Of a stretch of DNA of 64,000 nucleotides, positions 8,672-17,381 are shown one piece after another. Every line of letters starts with the position of its first letter. The first letter of the stretch is position 1. This DNA comes from Hyphomicrobium sp. GTDB lineage: Bacteria > Pseudomonadota > Alphaproteobacteria > Rhizobiales > Hyphomicrobiaceae. The DNA lies in contig PERT01000007.1 in assembly GCA_002928955.1 (NCBI GenBank), forward strand, positions 1-64,000. The letters are read 5' to 3'. Below the pieces are notes generated by a model. The model worked only from the letters and a program-made list of their open reading frames with translations. It had not been told where the DNA came from and searched no databases. A program made the position numbers and the translations under genes.

Positions 8672-10180
8672 TTACAGCTCCGCGCTCGCTGTCCAGCCGC
8701 CTACAACGGCGATTGCCGCACCCGCTGCAAATGAGCCACCCATCTGCGGCACGAATCCGGTCTCCGAAACACCGGGGACCGACATCGAGGTTGTGCTGAC
8801 CCACCCTCCGGCAAGGTACTCCCATTGCCCCGCGACTGTGCCGAGATTCGTGCGATAAAACGCGATGGTCGGCACGTCACGCATGCGCGTTGGGAAATTG
8901 ACGAATGGGCCATAGGCGACATCTGAGGCTAGCCCGCCGCCGATACCGTAAGCGGTATCCCTATTGTAGGAGACACCGTCTGCCGGCGCGATACCCGCGC
9001 GCATCGATTTGGAAAAGTACCGCTGGCAGAGATCAACCTCGACGGCGCTCGGCCGCGCCTGCCAGTCCGTCGCCGCAGCCCCGACTTCGAGCTTCACGCG
9101 CTTCCACCACGTTGGATAGCTCGTGGGCGTCAGCGTCACGTTGAGGTTGCCGGTATCGCCCGCGCCGAGCGTCAGCGTGAGAGAGCGCCGCCCGCTGCCC
9201 GGCGTGATCGCGCCCGAGGCTGACCCGACCGCCACGATCAAGTTGCCGCCGGTCAGCCCCTCGACCGAGACCGTAACCTGTTGCGATGCGAGGCTGGCAT
9301 AGCCCCACGCCGTGACCTCGACAACTTGCCGGATCGCGCCCGCGTTGAGCGTCAGTGTTTGCGTTGCCGCGTTCCAGCCGATGTTGCTCGCGCCCGCAGC
9401 CCTCCAGCGATCGACGCCATAGACACCATCTGCCAGCGCGCCGAACGCGAAGCCGCGCTGATTAATGCCGAAATCGCCGTTGACGAGCAAATTCGGCTTG
9501 TCTCCGAGCGGCGTGAACGGGAACGACACGACGCCGCTTGCGCGGTCTATCCGCATCGCCTCTTTCCACGACGAACCGTCCGGCGACACCTTGACATTGT
9601 AGTCGTCGTCGCCGGTCAGCCCAAACTCCGCGCGGCCGGAAAAGCCGGTTTGGAACAGCACCGACGCCGTGTCGCCGGCCGTAGCCTTGTTGATCTTCTG
9701 CTGATGGCCACCGCCGTCGTGATTGAACAGCGAGGCGGGCGACGAGACCGACAGCCGGTTGGTCGCGTCCGCCGTCGCGTTGATGCCGACGAGAGCGCCG
9801 GATGCGGGGTTGAGCAATGTTGAACCGCTACCGTCACCGCCACCGACGCCGACCCACATCGTGCCGTTCCATAGGACGAGTGCGTTCTCGTCGGCGACCC
9901 ATGCGAGCCATCCCGCGCGGGGCGTATGGATCGCCCAGGCACCATCCTCGAAGGCAGCGATCTTGCCCTCGTGCCCGGCCCAAGAACCAGTGGCGGCGGC
10001 TGCGACAATGAAGCGCTGGCCGGGAGCCGGCGACAGCGGTGGCGCGGCCAAATCGCGATCGGCTACAGAAAGCTGGACGATCGAATCGAGGGTTCTTATT
10101 GCTTCGTTGTGCGTGACGTGTTTTTGCGCCTGAGCGGCGCTGATGTACGGCAGCCCCAGGTTGTGTGACGTCTCGCTCAT
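8672..10180 (-). CDS. DUF2793 phage-type structural protein
   Basis: A 502-aa protein whose first 110 residues match the DUF2793 pattern (LPYISAAQAQKHVTHNEAI at 10-28; W-rich AGWLAWVADENALVLWNGTMW near 92-112). A repetitive, glycine/alanine/threonine-rich beta-type region follows, with a carbohydrate-binding-like segment NLLVNGDFGINQRGF near 230. DUF2793 proteins are normally found in prophages and gene-transfer-agent-like tail modules, but no phage gene surrounds it. It may be an isolated tail-fibre remnant or a recruited surface or adhesin protein. Expression is unproven; the reading frame is fully open. Confidence 0.75.
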   Translation of the reverse strand: MSETSHNLGLPYISAAQAQKHVTHNEAIRTLDSIVQLSVADRDLAAPPLSPAPGQRFIVAAAATGSWAGHEGKIAAFEDGAWAIHTPRAGWLAWVADENALVLWNGTMWVGVGGGDGSGSTLLNPASGALVGINATADATNRLSVSSPASLFNHDGGGHQQKINKATAGDTASVLFQTGFSGRAEFGLTGDDDYNVKVSPDGSSWKEAMRIDRASGVVSFPFTPLGDKPNLLVNGDFGINQRGFAFGALADGVYGVDRWRAAGASNIGWNAATQTLTLNAGAIRQVVEVTAWGYASLASQQVTVSVEGLTGGNLIVAVGSASGAITPGSGRRSLTLTLGAGDTGNLNVTLTPTSYPTWWKRVKLEVGAAATDWQARPSAVEVDLCQRYFSKSMRAGIAPADGVSYNRDTAYGIGGGLASDVAYGPFVNFPTRMRDVPTIAFYRTNLGTVAGQWEYLAGGWVSTTSMSVPGVSETGFVPQMGGSFAAGAAIAVVGGWTASAEL

Positions 10181-10550
10181 GGCGGCTGTGCTTCCTGTCT
10201 GGTTCGACTAGGCGACGAGAATAGATGCGACGACAAGCGGCGGGGATAACTGCCTGATACACGGCTGTCATTGGCAGGCACCAAAGTCGCACCGCACAAA
10301 AAATGGAAAAGTGGATTCTTTCGCAAACGGCTGCACGGCAGGTGAAGCGGCGGACACGTGGTGGGAAGCGATTGACGACCACGTCAATATGACGAACAAG
10401 GTGAATTGGGCACGCCTATCGTCCGGTTCTGATCTGGAGGCTTCCGTTCACGACCAAATGGCGTTGGCGGATTCGTGACGCGCCCGCTGGGCTCGGTACA
10501 GGGTGTTCGGTATTTGGTGCAGGTATGGAAGGTGATGGTAGGTACGACAG
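10181..10550. other. Divergent intergenic region, no gene seen
   Basis: This 370-nt stretch separates the minus-strand DUF2793 gene from the plus-strand amidotransferase gene, so promoters for both must lie here. I see no convincing small gene, terminator or repeat. Confidence 0.5.
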
Positions 10551-11693
10551 ATGACCAAGCGGGCCTATCAGATCTGCTCACGCTGCATCATGGATACGAC
10601 TGATCCGAACATCACGTTCGACGGGCGGGGACGTTGTGACTACTGCCACAACTTCGACGAGTCTATCAAGCCGAGCTGGCGAACCGATGAGCGCGGCGAA
10701 CGCGAGCTCTTGGAAATTGCGGCGAAAATCAAGAAGGCCGGCGAGGGCAAGGACTTCGATTGCATCATTGGCTTGAGCGGTGGACTCGATAGCTCCTTCG
10801 TCACCTACATCGCGAAGGAGAAGATGGGACTGCGACCTTTGCTGTTTCATGTCGACGGCGGTTGGAACACGGATCAGGCTGTCAGTAACATCGAGCGGCT
10901 CGTAGATGGGCTCGGTCTCGATCTCTTCACCGAGGTGATCGACTGGGAGGAAATGCGCGACTTCCAGCTTGCTTGCCTCAAGGCCCAGATCGCCGACCAG
11001 GATTTGCCGCAGGACACCGCGTTCTTCTCGACGCTCTATAAATTCGCGCGCAAGCACAACATCAAGCACATCATCACCGGCTCCAACTATTCGACCGAGT
11101 GCTGTCGCGAGCCGGAGGAGTGGGGGGCCTATCCCGGCATCGACCGAACACTGATCATGGACATTCATGCGAAACACGGCACTATCCCGTGGAAGACGTT
11201 CCCGATTGTCGACGTCTTCACTTACAAAATCTATTACAAGTACGTTCTTGGGATGGAGGTCGTGAAGCCTCTCAATCTCGTGCCTTACATCAAGTCGGAA
11301 GCCGAGACGCTGTTGGGGGAAAAGTTCGGCTGGCAGAAATTCCAGCACAAACACCACGAGTCGCGCTTTACGAGATTTTACGAGGACTACTGGATGCCGC
11401 GCAAGTTCGGCTACGAGAAACGCCGCGCGCATTTTTCGAGCCTCATCATGACCGGCCAAATGACTCGTGATCAGGCGCTCGAACGCATTTCCAAGCCGGA
11501 AATGGACGAGCATTTCCTCGAGCGCGAGTTCGAGTATGTCGCCAATAAATTGTCGATTTCCGTCGACGAACTCCGCGCGCTCTTCGATGGACCCAACAAG
11601 ACCTTCAACGATTACAAGAACAAGCGTTACTGGATCGGCGTCGGATCGAGCGTGATGCGCCGGTTCGGTCTGGAAAAGCGGCTGTTCCGCTGA
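10551..11693 (+). CDS. N-acetyl sugar amidotransferase (WbpG/WbuX/LfnA family)
   Basis: A 380-aa ATP-pyrophosphatase-type enzyme that turns a sugar N-acetyl group into an acetamidino group, using ammonia delivered by HisH/HisF-like partners. A zinc-finger-like CxxC pair is at Cys9/Cys12 and Cys29/Cys32, and the PP-loop SGGLDS at residues 76-81. The partners lie in this window at 15793-17186. Because they occur beside fnlABC (UDP-L-FucNAc) and a WbuB-like transferase, the closest known analogue is the L-FucNAm module of E. coli O145 (wbuX) and P. aeruginosa O12 (lfnA). No pseudaminic, legionaminic or ManNAc3NAcA genes are present. Family is secure; substrate is inference. Confidence 0.85.
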   Translation: MTKRAYQICSRCIMDTTDPNITFDGRGRCDYCHNFDESIKPSWRTDERGERELLEIAAKIKKAGEGKDFDCIIGLSGGLDSSFVTYIAKEKMGLRPLLFHVDGGWNTDQAVSNIERLVDGLGLDLFTEVIDWEEMRDFQLACLKAQIADQDLPQDTAFFSTLYKFARKHNIKHIITGSNYSTECCREPEEWGAYPGIDRTLIMDIHAKHGTIPWKTFPIVDVFTYKIYYKYVLGMEVVKPLNLVPYIKSEAETLLGEKFGWQKFQHKHHESRFTRFYEDYWMPRKFGYEKRRAHFSSLIMTGQMTRDQALERISKPEMDEHFLEREFEYVANKLSISVDELRALFDGPNKTFNDYKNKRYWIGVGSSVMRRFGLEKRLFR

Positions 11694-11729
11694 TCCCTCG
11701 GTGGCATTGGCGCCGCGTCCTGACGTGAG

Positions 11730-12962
11730 GTGAAAACGTTGGCCAAGCGCATTCTCCTCATGACACAATGGTTCGACCCCGAGCCGACGTTCAAGGGGCT
11801 CGTCTTTGCAAAAGCATTGGCGAAGCAAGGGTTCGAGGTCGAGGTTGTCACCGGATTTCCCAACTATCCGGGCGGCAAGCTCTATCCGGGCTACCGTCTC
11901 CGGTGGCGGCACAAGGAAATAATCGACGGCATCGCCGTTACGCGGTTGTTTCTCTATCCGAGTCATGACCGGTCGGTGTTACGCCGCGCTTGCAACTACC
12001 TGAGCTTTTTCACATCGCTCGTGCTCTACGGTGTTTTCAGCGCGCGTCAGGCCGATGTCATCTATGCCTATCATCCACCGCTGACCACGGGGCTCGCCGC
12101 GGCACTGATCAAGCTTGTGCGGCGCACGCCGCTGATCATTGATATTCAGGATCTCTGGCCCGACACGCTCCGCGCGACCGGCATGATTTCCAACGCACGG
12201 GCGCTCGGGCTCATCGGTGCGTTCTGCGACTGGATGTACCGGCGCTGCGATCACATCGTGGTGTTGTCGCCGGGCTTCAAGAAGGCAATCACGGCGCGGG
12301 CGATTGCCGACGGGAAGATCGAGGTGATCTACAATTGGGCTGACGAGGCGGCGTTGCTCAAGCCTGCGGGCGATGTCCCGACAGGGTTCGCGAAGGACAA
12401 GTTCAAGGTTCTGTTCGCCGGCAACATGGGGGCGGCGCAGGCGCTCGACAGCGTGATAGAGGCCGCCGCGCTGATCCGCGATACCGCACACCACGTGCAG
12501 TTCCTGTTCATCGGTGGCGGCATGGACGTCGAGCGACTGAAGGCCGTGGCCCATGACAGGCAGCTGTCCAATGTCGGATTTTTACCCCCAGTTCCGATGT
12601 CCGAAATTGGCTCGCGCCTTGCTGCGGCGGACGCGCTGCTCGTGCATCTGAAGCGCGATCCGTTGTTCGAGATCACGATTCCGTCGAAGACGCAGGCGTA
12701 CATGGCCGCCGGCAGGCCGATCATCATGGGTGTGACCGGGGATGCGGCCGACCTCGTGGTCAAAGCCGATTGCGGCGTTCTGGTGGAGCCCGAAAACGCG
12801 CAAGCAATCGCGGAAGCGGTCGTGGCATTGAGCCATACTCCGCTAGACCGCCTGGCCGTGATGGCCGCCAATGGCCGGCGCTTCTATTTCGATCAGATAT
12901 CGTGCGAGGCGGCGACAGCCAAATTTGCGCGGTTGTTCGATACTCTGTCCACGCGCACCTGA
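11730..12962 (+). CDS. WbuB-like family 4 glycosyltransferase
   Basis: About 410 aa; retaining GT-B fold. The N-terminus LLMTQWFDPEPTFKG and VTGFPNYPGGKLYPGY are characteristic of the WbuB-type family, which transfers L-FucNAc/L-FucNAm in O-antigen synthesis. The C-terminal half has EVIYNWADE near 200 and an E-x7-E-like region EPENAQAIAE near 353. The gene is 36 nt after the amidotransferase, so it is probably co-transcribed and may transfer the amidinated sugar. The start is either the GTG at 11730 or the TTG at 11739; a GAGGTG sequence is well placed for the latter. Confidence 0.8.
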   Translation: MKTLAKRILLMTQWFDPEPTFKGLVFAKALAKQGFEVEVVTGFPNYPGGKLYPGYRLRWRHKEIIDGIAVTRLFLYPSHDRSVLRRACNYLSFFTSLVLYGVFSARQADVIYAYHPPLTTGLAAALIKLVRRTPLIIDIQDLWPDTLRATGMISNARALGLIGAFCDWMYRRCDHIVVLSPGFKKAITARAIADGKIEVIYNWADEAALLKPAGDVPTGFAKDKFKVLFAGNMGAAQALDSVIEAAALIRDTAHHVQFLFIGGGMDVERLKAVAHDRQLSNVGFLPPVPMSEIGSRLAAADALLVHLKRDPLFEITIPSKTQAYMAAGRPIIMGVTGDAADLVVKADCGVLVEPENAQAIAEAVVALSHTPLDRLAVMAANGRRFYFDQISCEAATAKFARLFDTLSTRT

Positions 12963-12997
12963 ACCGGACGTGCTCTCTACCGGGCTGGAAGCAAGGG

Positions 12998-14194
12998 TCA
13001 GCGTGTCTCGGCGCCGGCCGCGACGTCCGCCAGCACGTCGCAGGTGCGGTCGATCTCCGCCTCCGTCAGCGTCGGATGTACCAGGAACATGATGCTGGTC
13101 TCGCCCAGGCGTACACTCGTCGCGAGAGGAGCCGCGGGGCGCCAGGGTGTGGCGTCGAATGCCTTCTCGCGATAGACCTCGGAACAGGATCCGGTGTAGC
13201 AGGGCACGCCGCGCGCATTGATTTCGGCCACGATGCGGTCGCGCGTCCAGCCGGGTGCCAGGCGTTCGGGTCGGACGTAGATGTAGCTGCGATAGGCAGC
13301 ATGTTGGCCGTCAGCCGGCAACTCGGGGACCGAGAACAGCCGGAACCGTCGCGCGGCTTGCCAAATGCGCTCGCAGTTGGCGCGGCGGCGGCGCGACCAG
13401 TGGTCCATCCGACGCAACTGGATACGCCCGATGGCCGCCTGCACCTCGAGCATGCGCCAGTTGGTGCCGAAGCTTTCGTGCAGCCAGCGAAACCCCGGCG
13501 GATGCTGGCGCTTGTAGACGGCATCGAAGCTCTTGCCGTGATCCTTGAAAGACCACATCCGCGACCATAACCCGGGATCGCTGGTCGTAACCATGCCACC
13601 CTCGCCGCCGGTCGACATGATCTTGTCCTGGCAAAACGACCATGCGCCAACGTGGCCGATGGAGCCGACCGAGCGGCCCTTGTAGCGCGCGCCGTGGGCC
13701 TGCGCGCAGTCCTCGATCACCTTGAGGCCGCACCGGTCAGCGAGGCGCATGATCGGGTCCATGTCACACGGCCAGCCGCCGAGGTGCACGGGGATCACGG
13801 CTTTCGCGTGCGGGCCGACTACCGCGGCGATCGTCTCGGCCGAGATGTTGCCGCTCGCCGGATCGACGTCGGCGAACACCGGGACGGCACCCGCAGTGAC
13901 TACGCACGAGATCGACGCGATGAACGAGCGCGGCGTGACGACCACCTCATCGGTCGCTGAGCCACCGTTGACCGCGCCGATGCCGAGGCCGTGCAGGGCG
14001 AGATCGAGCGCCACTGTGCCGTTGGCCAATGCGATGGCGTGCGGCACGCCGGTCCATTCGGCGAACTCGCGCTCGAACGCGCGTCCCTCCTCGCCGGTCC
14101 AGTAGTTGACGCGGTTCGATCGTACGACGCGCGCGACAGCCTCCGCTTCCTCGTCGGTAAAGGACGGCCAGGGCGAGAAGGGTGTGTTGAGCAT
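12998..14194 (-). CDS. DegT/DnrJ/EryC1/StrS (PglE-like) sugar aminotransferase
   Basis: A PLP-dependent sugar aminotransferase of 398 aa. The PLP lysine is Lys191 in SFCQDKIMSTGGEGG, and EDCAQAHGA (161-169) and the early SNRVNYWTGEEGRAFE region fit the family. It starts 7 nt upstream of a PglD-like acetyltransferase gene that is upstream of it on the same strand, so the pair should make a 4-amino then 4-acetamido sugar from the 4-keto product of the WbpM/PglF-like dehydratase at 31825. UDP-diNAcBac is one candidate product. Perosamine-type chemistry from the Gmd product is the main alternative. Confidence 0.88.
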   Translation of the reverse strand: MLNTPFSPWPSFTDEEAEAVARVVRSNRVNYWTGEEGRAFEREFAEWTGVPHAIALANGTVALDLALHGLGIGAVNGGSATDEVVVTPRSFIASISCVVTAGAVPVFADVDPASGNISAETIAAVVGPHAKAVIPVHLGGWPCDMDPIMRLADRCGLKVIEDCAQAHGARYKGRSVGSIGHVGAWSFCQDKIMSTGGEGGMVTTSDPGLWSRMWSFKDHGKSFDAVYKRQHPPGFRWLHESFGTNWRMLEVQAAIGRIQLRRMDHWSRRRRANCERIWQAARRFRLFSVPELPADGQHAAYRSYIYVRPERLAPGWTRDRIVAEINARGVPCYTGSCSEVYREKAFDATPWRPAAPLATSVRLGETSIMFLVHPTLTEAEIDRTCDVLADVAAGAETR

Positions 14195-14200
14195 GTTCGA

Positions 14201-14860
14201 TCAGGTCTTGTGCAAGGGCCGAGCCGGATTGCCGACGACGGTGACGCCGGGCGGTACGCTTCTTGTCACCACCGCACCCATGCCGACGACGGCGCCTCGG
14301 CCTATGACGAGCGGATTTCCGGGTGAGCCTTGCTTGATGATTGCGCCAGTCCCAATATAGGCGTGATCCTCGATGAGGACGTTTCCATTGCAGCATACCT
14401 TGGGTGCGAGGGTTACGAAGTCGCCGACCACACAATCATGTGCCACGTAGGAGTAGATGTTCGCGTGAAAGCCCTGCCCGATCCTGATATTGGAGGTGAG
14501 TGTGGTGAAGGGTGCCAAGATCGCACCCGGTCCAATCACCACACCGTCCATTACTACGGCGTTTTCGGCACGGATCGATAAGGGTTGAATGCTGCGCACG
14601 CGGCATGTATGCCAGAGCTTTTCGCGTATCCGGCTGTCGGAAATGGCGATCGCCACATGGCGAGAGCTGGCCGCCATATCACAGAATTCGCCGAGTTTGA
14701 CAACCCGATGCGTGTTGATCTCACGACCGACATCGCCGTCGTCGATGAAAACGATCCGGCCAGCGTCTGCGCCCTTCATGTACAATCCGGTGCGGAGGAC
14801 CGGCATGATCTCTCGGCCAAACCCCGCGGCACCATACACTCCGTAAAGCGCGCTCTCCAT
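14201..14860 (-). CDS. PglD/NeuD-like sugar acetyltransferase
   Basis: A 219-aa acyltransferase. Residues 1-80 form the small Rossmann-like nucleotide-sugar-binding domain of the PglD/NeuD group (VYGAAGFGREI at 8-18). From about 95 there are hexapeptide repeats of a left-handed beta helix. The catalytic base is probably His141 in SYVAHDCVVGDF. It acetylates the 4-amino group made by the adjacent aminotransferase. The order phosphoglycosyl transferase, acetyltransferase, aminotransferase mirrors the pglC-pglD-pglE arrangement; the gaps are 3 and 6 nt, indicating tight coupling. Confidence 0.88.
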   Translation of the reverse strand: MESALYGVYGAAGFGREIMPVLRTGLYMKGADAGRIVFIDDGDVGREINTHRVVKLGEFCDMAASSRHVAIAISDSRIREKLWHTCRVRSIQPLSIRAENAVVMDGVVIGPGAILAPFTTLTSNIRIGQGFHANIYSYVAHDCVVGDFVTLAPKVCCNGNVLIEDHAYIGTGAIIKQGSPGNPLVIGRGAVVGMGAVVTRSVPPGVTVVGNPARPLHKT

Positions 14861-14863
14861 TGT

Positions 14864-15508
14864 TCAACGTCCTTCGGAGTTGCCGGTGAACGGCGGCATT
14901 GTGGCGTCGCCGGCGGCGCTGATGCCGTCGCGCATGACCACCTTGAACACGGTCATGATCAGGATCTTCAGGTCGAGCATCATGCTTTGGTTGTCCACAT
15001 ACCAGACGTCGTAATCGAACTTCTGCCCCCAGCTGAGTGCGTTGCGGCCGTTGACCTGAGCCCACCCCGTGATGCCGGGCGGCACCTCGTGGCGCCGCAT
15101 CTGGTGCGCGTCGTAGAGCGGCAGGTAGTCCATCAGCAGCGGACGCGGCCCGACGAGGCTCATCTCGCCTCGCAGCACGTTCCACAGTTCAGGCAATTCG
15201 TCCAGGCTGCTCGATCGCAGAAACCGGCCGAACCTGGTCAAACGTTGCGCGTCAGGCAGCCGCGGCTCGCCTGGCCGGGGTTCGAGCATGCTGCGGAACT
15301 TGATCATGCGGAAGGGACGGCCGGCAAGGCCGGGGCGGACCTGCGTGAACAAAATCGGCGCGCCGAGATTGATGCGCACCAAGAGAGCTATGAGCGCGGC
15401 CACAGGAAGCACGACCGGCAGGCTGGCAGTGACGGTCAGCACGTCGAACGTCCGCTTCCACGGTGAGAGTCGTGTTGGCATGTCGGCCGTGACCCCGCGC
15501 TCAGACAT
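14864..15508 (-). CDS. PglC/WcaJ-type undecaprenyl-phosphate phosphoglycosyl transferase
   Basis: About 214 aa, the compact monotopic form. A hydrophobic re-entrant helix lies near 22-45, followed by the family signature FRMIKFRSM (about 66-74), SLDELPELWNVLRGEMSLVG and PGITGWAQVNGRN. It transfers a sugar-phosphate from UDP-sugar to undecaprenyl phosphate and so starts repeat-unit assembly. The neighbouring aminotransferase and acetyltransferase suggest that the first sugar is a 2,4-diacetamido-trideoxyhexose. I prefer the ATG at 15508; ATG 15481 is also possible, and the open frame runs to 15568. Confidence 0.9.
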   Translation of the reverse strand: MSERGVTADMPTRLSPWKRTFDVLTVTASLPVVLPVAALIALLVRINLGAPILFTQVRPGLAGRPFRMIKFRSMLEPRPGEPRLPDAQRLTRFGRFLRSSSLDELPELWNVLRGEMSLVGPRPLLMDYLPLYDAHQMRRHEVPPGITGWAQVNGRNALSWGQKFDYDVWYVDNQSMMLDLKILIMTVFKVVMRDGISAAGDATMPPFTGNSEGR

Positions 15509-15792
15509 GGCAATGCCTGCGAATCTGCCTTGCCGGACCGTGCCGCCTCCCGGACAGCCGCCCACCACCCGCCATGGAATGGCCGCCGACGAATATGGCG
15601 CCGGTACGGTCGCAGACCTCGGAGAGCGGCAGGTGATCGAGTTCGACAGACATGGATGGCAGGACCTTCGGTTGCGGCTGGCTTGCGCGACGGCGACGCT
15701 AAACGCAGACGGACACGGTACTGGAAATTGTGACGTCGCTCACGCGGTTCGGCAAGCCTTCGATAAGCGGACCGCCGCGATCCCGCATTGTA

Positions 15793-16563
15793 CTATCCGG
15801 CAGCGGCGAACACCTCGTTCTTGCGGCTCTCGGGGGGGTAGTTGATCAGCACCGCCCTCAACGAACCCTTGAACACGAACATGCTGCCCGCCGCGGCACC
15901 GATGACGCCGCAGGCGGAAATCAACTCGCGGACATGATCGAGCGTACCGGCCCCGCCGAGCACGCTGATGGGCACATCGATACTGTCCTTCAAACGGCGG
16001 GCGAGGGGCACATCATAGCCCTTCATGACGCCGTCGCGGTCGATCGAGTTGACGACGATCTCGCCGGCACCGACTTTGGCGAGTTCACGCGCGAACGCGA
16101 CGGGCTCGCGGCCAGTGGCCTTCCTGCCGTTGTGCGTGAAGACTTCGTAGGCACCACCGGCGGTCTGCCGGACGTCGAGCACCACGACGCAACTCTGGCG
16201 GCCGACCTCATCGGCGATGCGCGGGATGAGATCCGGCTGCTCGATTGCGGCAGAACTGACGGCGACTTTCTCGACTCCGAGCCGTACCAGTTGCTTGGCT
16301 TGCGCAGCCGTCTTGACGCCGCCTCCATAGCAAAGCGGCATGCGGCACTCGTTCGCGAGGTGGGCGATCATCTTGTAGTTGGGTTCGCGACCCTCTGCGG
16401 TCGCGTCGATGTCGAGGACGATCAGCTCGTCGGCTTCCTTCTCGTTGAAGATCTTCACCGCGTTGATCGGATCGCCAACGTACTTGTAATCCGTGAAACG
16501 CAGGGATTTCACTAGGCCGTTGTTGTGGATGAGCAGACAGGGGATGATTCGAGGCCGCAGCAT
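15793..16563 (-). CDS. HisF-like (AglZ/HisF2) acetamidino-modification protein
   Basis: A 256-aa TIM barrel closely resembling HisF, the cyclase/ammonia-lyase subunit. The residue matching the essential first catalytic aspartate of true HisF (the D in IIPCLDV) is replaced here: residues 6-13 read IIPCLLIH. The second aspartate in VVVLDV is retained. This is the pattern of HisF paralogues that only channel ammonia to a sugar amidotransferase, so it should not be called a histidine gene. It starts 5 nt beyond the stop of the HisH-like gene upstream and presumably serves the amidotransferase at 10551. WbuZ is the analogue in E. coli O145. Confidence 0.85.
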   Translation of the reverse strand: MLRPRIIPCLLIHNNGLVKSLRFTDYKYVGDPINAVKIFNEKEADELIVLDIDATAEGREPNYKMIAHLANECRMPLCYGGGVKTAAQAKQLVRLGVEKVAVSSAAIEQPDLIPRIADEVGRQSCVVVLDVRQTAGGAYEVFTHNGRKATGREPVAFARELAKVGAGEIVVNSIDRDGVMKGYDVPLARRLKDSIDVPISVLGGAGTLDHVRELISACGVIGAAAGSMFVFKGSLRAVLINYPPESRKNEVFAAAG

Positions 16564-16568
16564 TGTGG

Positions 16569-17186
16569 TCAGACCTCAGAGAATGTCTTGAGCAGGCCAG
16601 CGCCGAAGCGGTGGCTCTTCTCGGGATGGAACTGGACACCGTAGATGTTCCCGGAGCGGACGATGCAGGCGAACGAGATGCCGTAGTCGGCGGTTCCTGC
16701 CACATGCTCGGCGTTGGCGCACTCGAAGTAGAACGAGTGGAGAAAATAGAACCGCGCATCGTTCTCGAACCCTTTGAGAAGGGACGGTCCATTCTTGGGT
16801 CTGACGTCGTTCCAACCCATGTGCGGTAGCGGCAGCTTCGCATTGTGCGGCAACACATCCCGCAGCGCTCGTACCCGGCCGGGGATCCATCCGAGTCCTT
16901 CTCGAACGCCTTCGTCGCTGCCGTTGGCGAGAATCTGCATGCCGACGCAAACGCCCAGCACGGGTACCTTCCGAACTGTGACCAATTCCTCGATCCGCGG
17001 ACGCATTCCGGACGCGTCGAGAAGATCCATCGCATGATCGAAGGCACCGACGCCAGGCAGGATGATCCGCTCCGCACCATCGAGATCGGCCGCAGCATGG
17101 GCAATCTTGATCTTGATGCCGATCCGCCTGCAGAGGTTGACGAAAGCCAGGACGTTACCGAGGCCGTAATCGATGATCGTTATCAT
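16569..17186 (-). CDS. hisH: HisH-like glutamine amidotransferase subunit
   Basis: A 205-aa class-I glutaminase starting at the ATG at 17186 (MITIIDYG), the family's standard start. The nucleophile Cys80 lies in LGVCVGMQ, and the His-Glu pair is in GVQFHPEKS near the C-terminus. It releases ammonia from glutamine for its HisF-like partner, 5 nt downstream. Neighbourhood and the missing HisF aspartate place it in sugar amidination (WbuY-type), not histidine synthesis. The glutaminase triad is intact. Confidence 0.87.
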   Translation of the reverse strand: MITIIDYGLGNVLAFVNLCRRIGIKIKIAHAAADLDGAERIILPGVGAFDHAMDLLDASGMRPRIEELVTVRKVPVLGVCVGMQILANGSDEGVREGLGWIPGRVRALRDVLPHNAKLPLPHMGWNDVRPKNGPSLLKGFENDARFYFLHSFYFECANAEHVAGTADYGISFACIVRSGNIYGVQFHPEKSHRFGAGLLKTFSEV

Positions 17187-17381
17187 GGGGTGGCCAGAAC
17201 CCTCGTTAGTGCTGCCGGGTGCCATCGAGCCTGCCGAAACCAGGTCCTGGCATCGATACTCACAACTTGATGCCGTTGTCTCAATGACCTAGCGGCGTTC
17301 CGTCACCGAGTACAGGCGCAGAACGCTGCTGGACAAGGGAATCCGCGGGGGCTGGTGCGCGGGCGTCTCCCTCGCGGGTTT

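Noticed and set aside
15793-17186. Histidine biosynthesis hisF/hisH
   Set aside because: The HisF-like protein lacks the first catalytic Asp and no other his gene is present; the context is sugar amidination.
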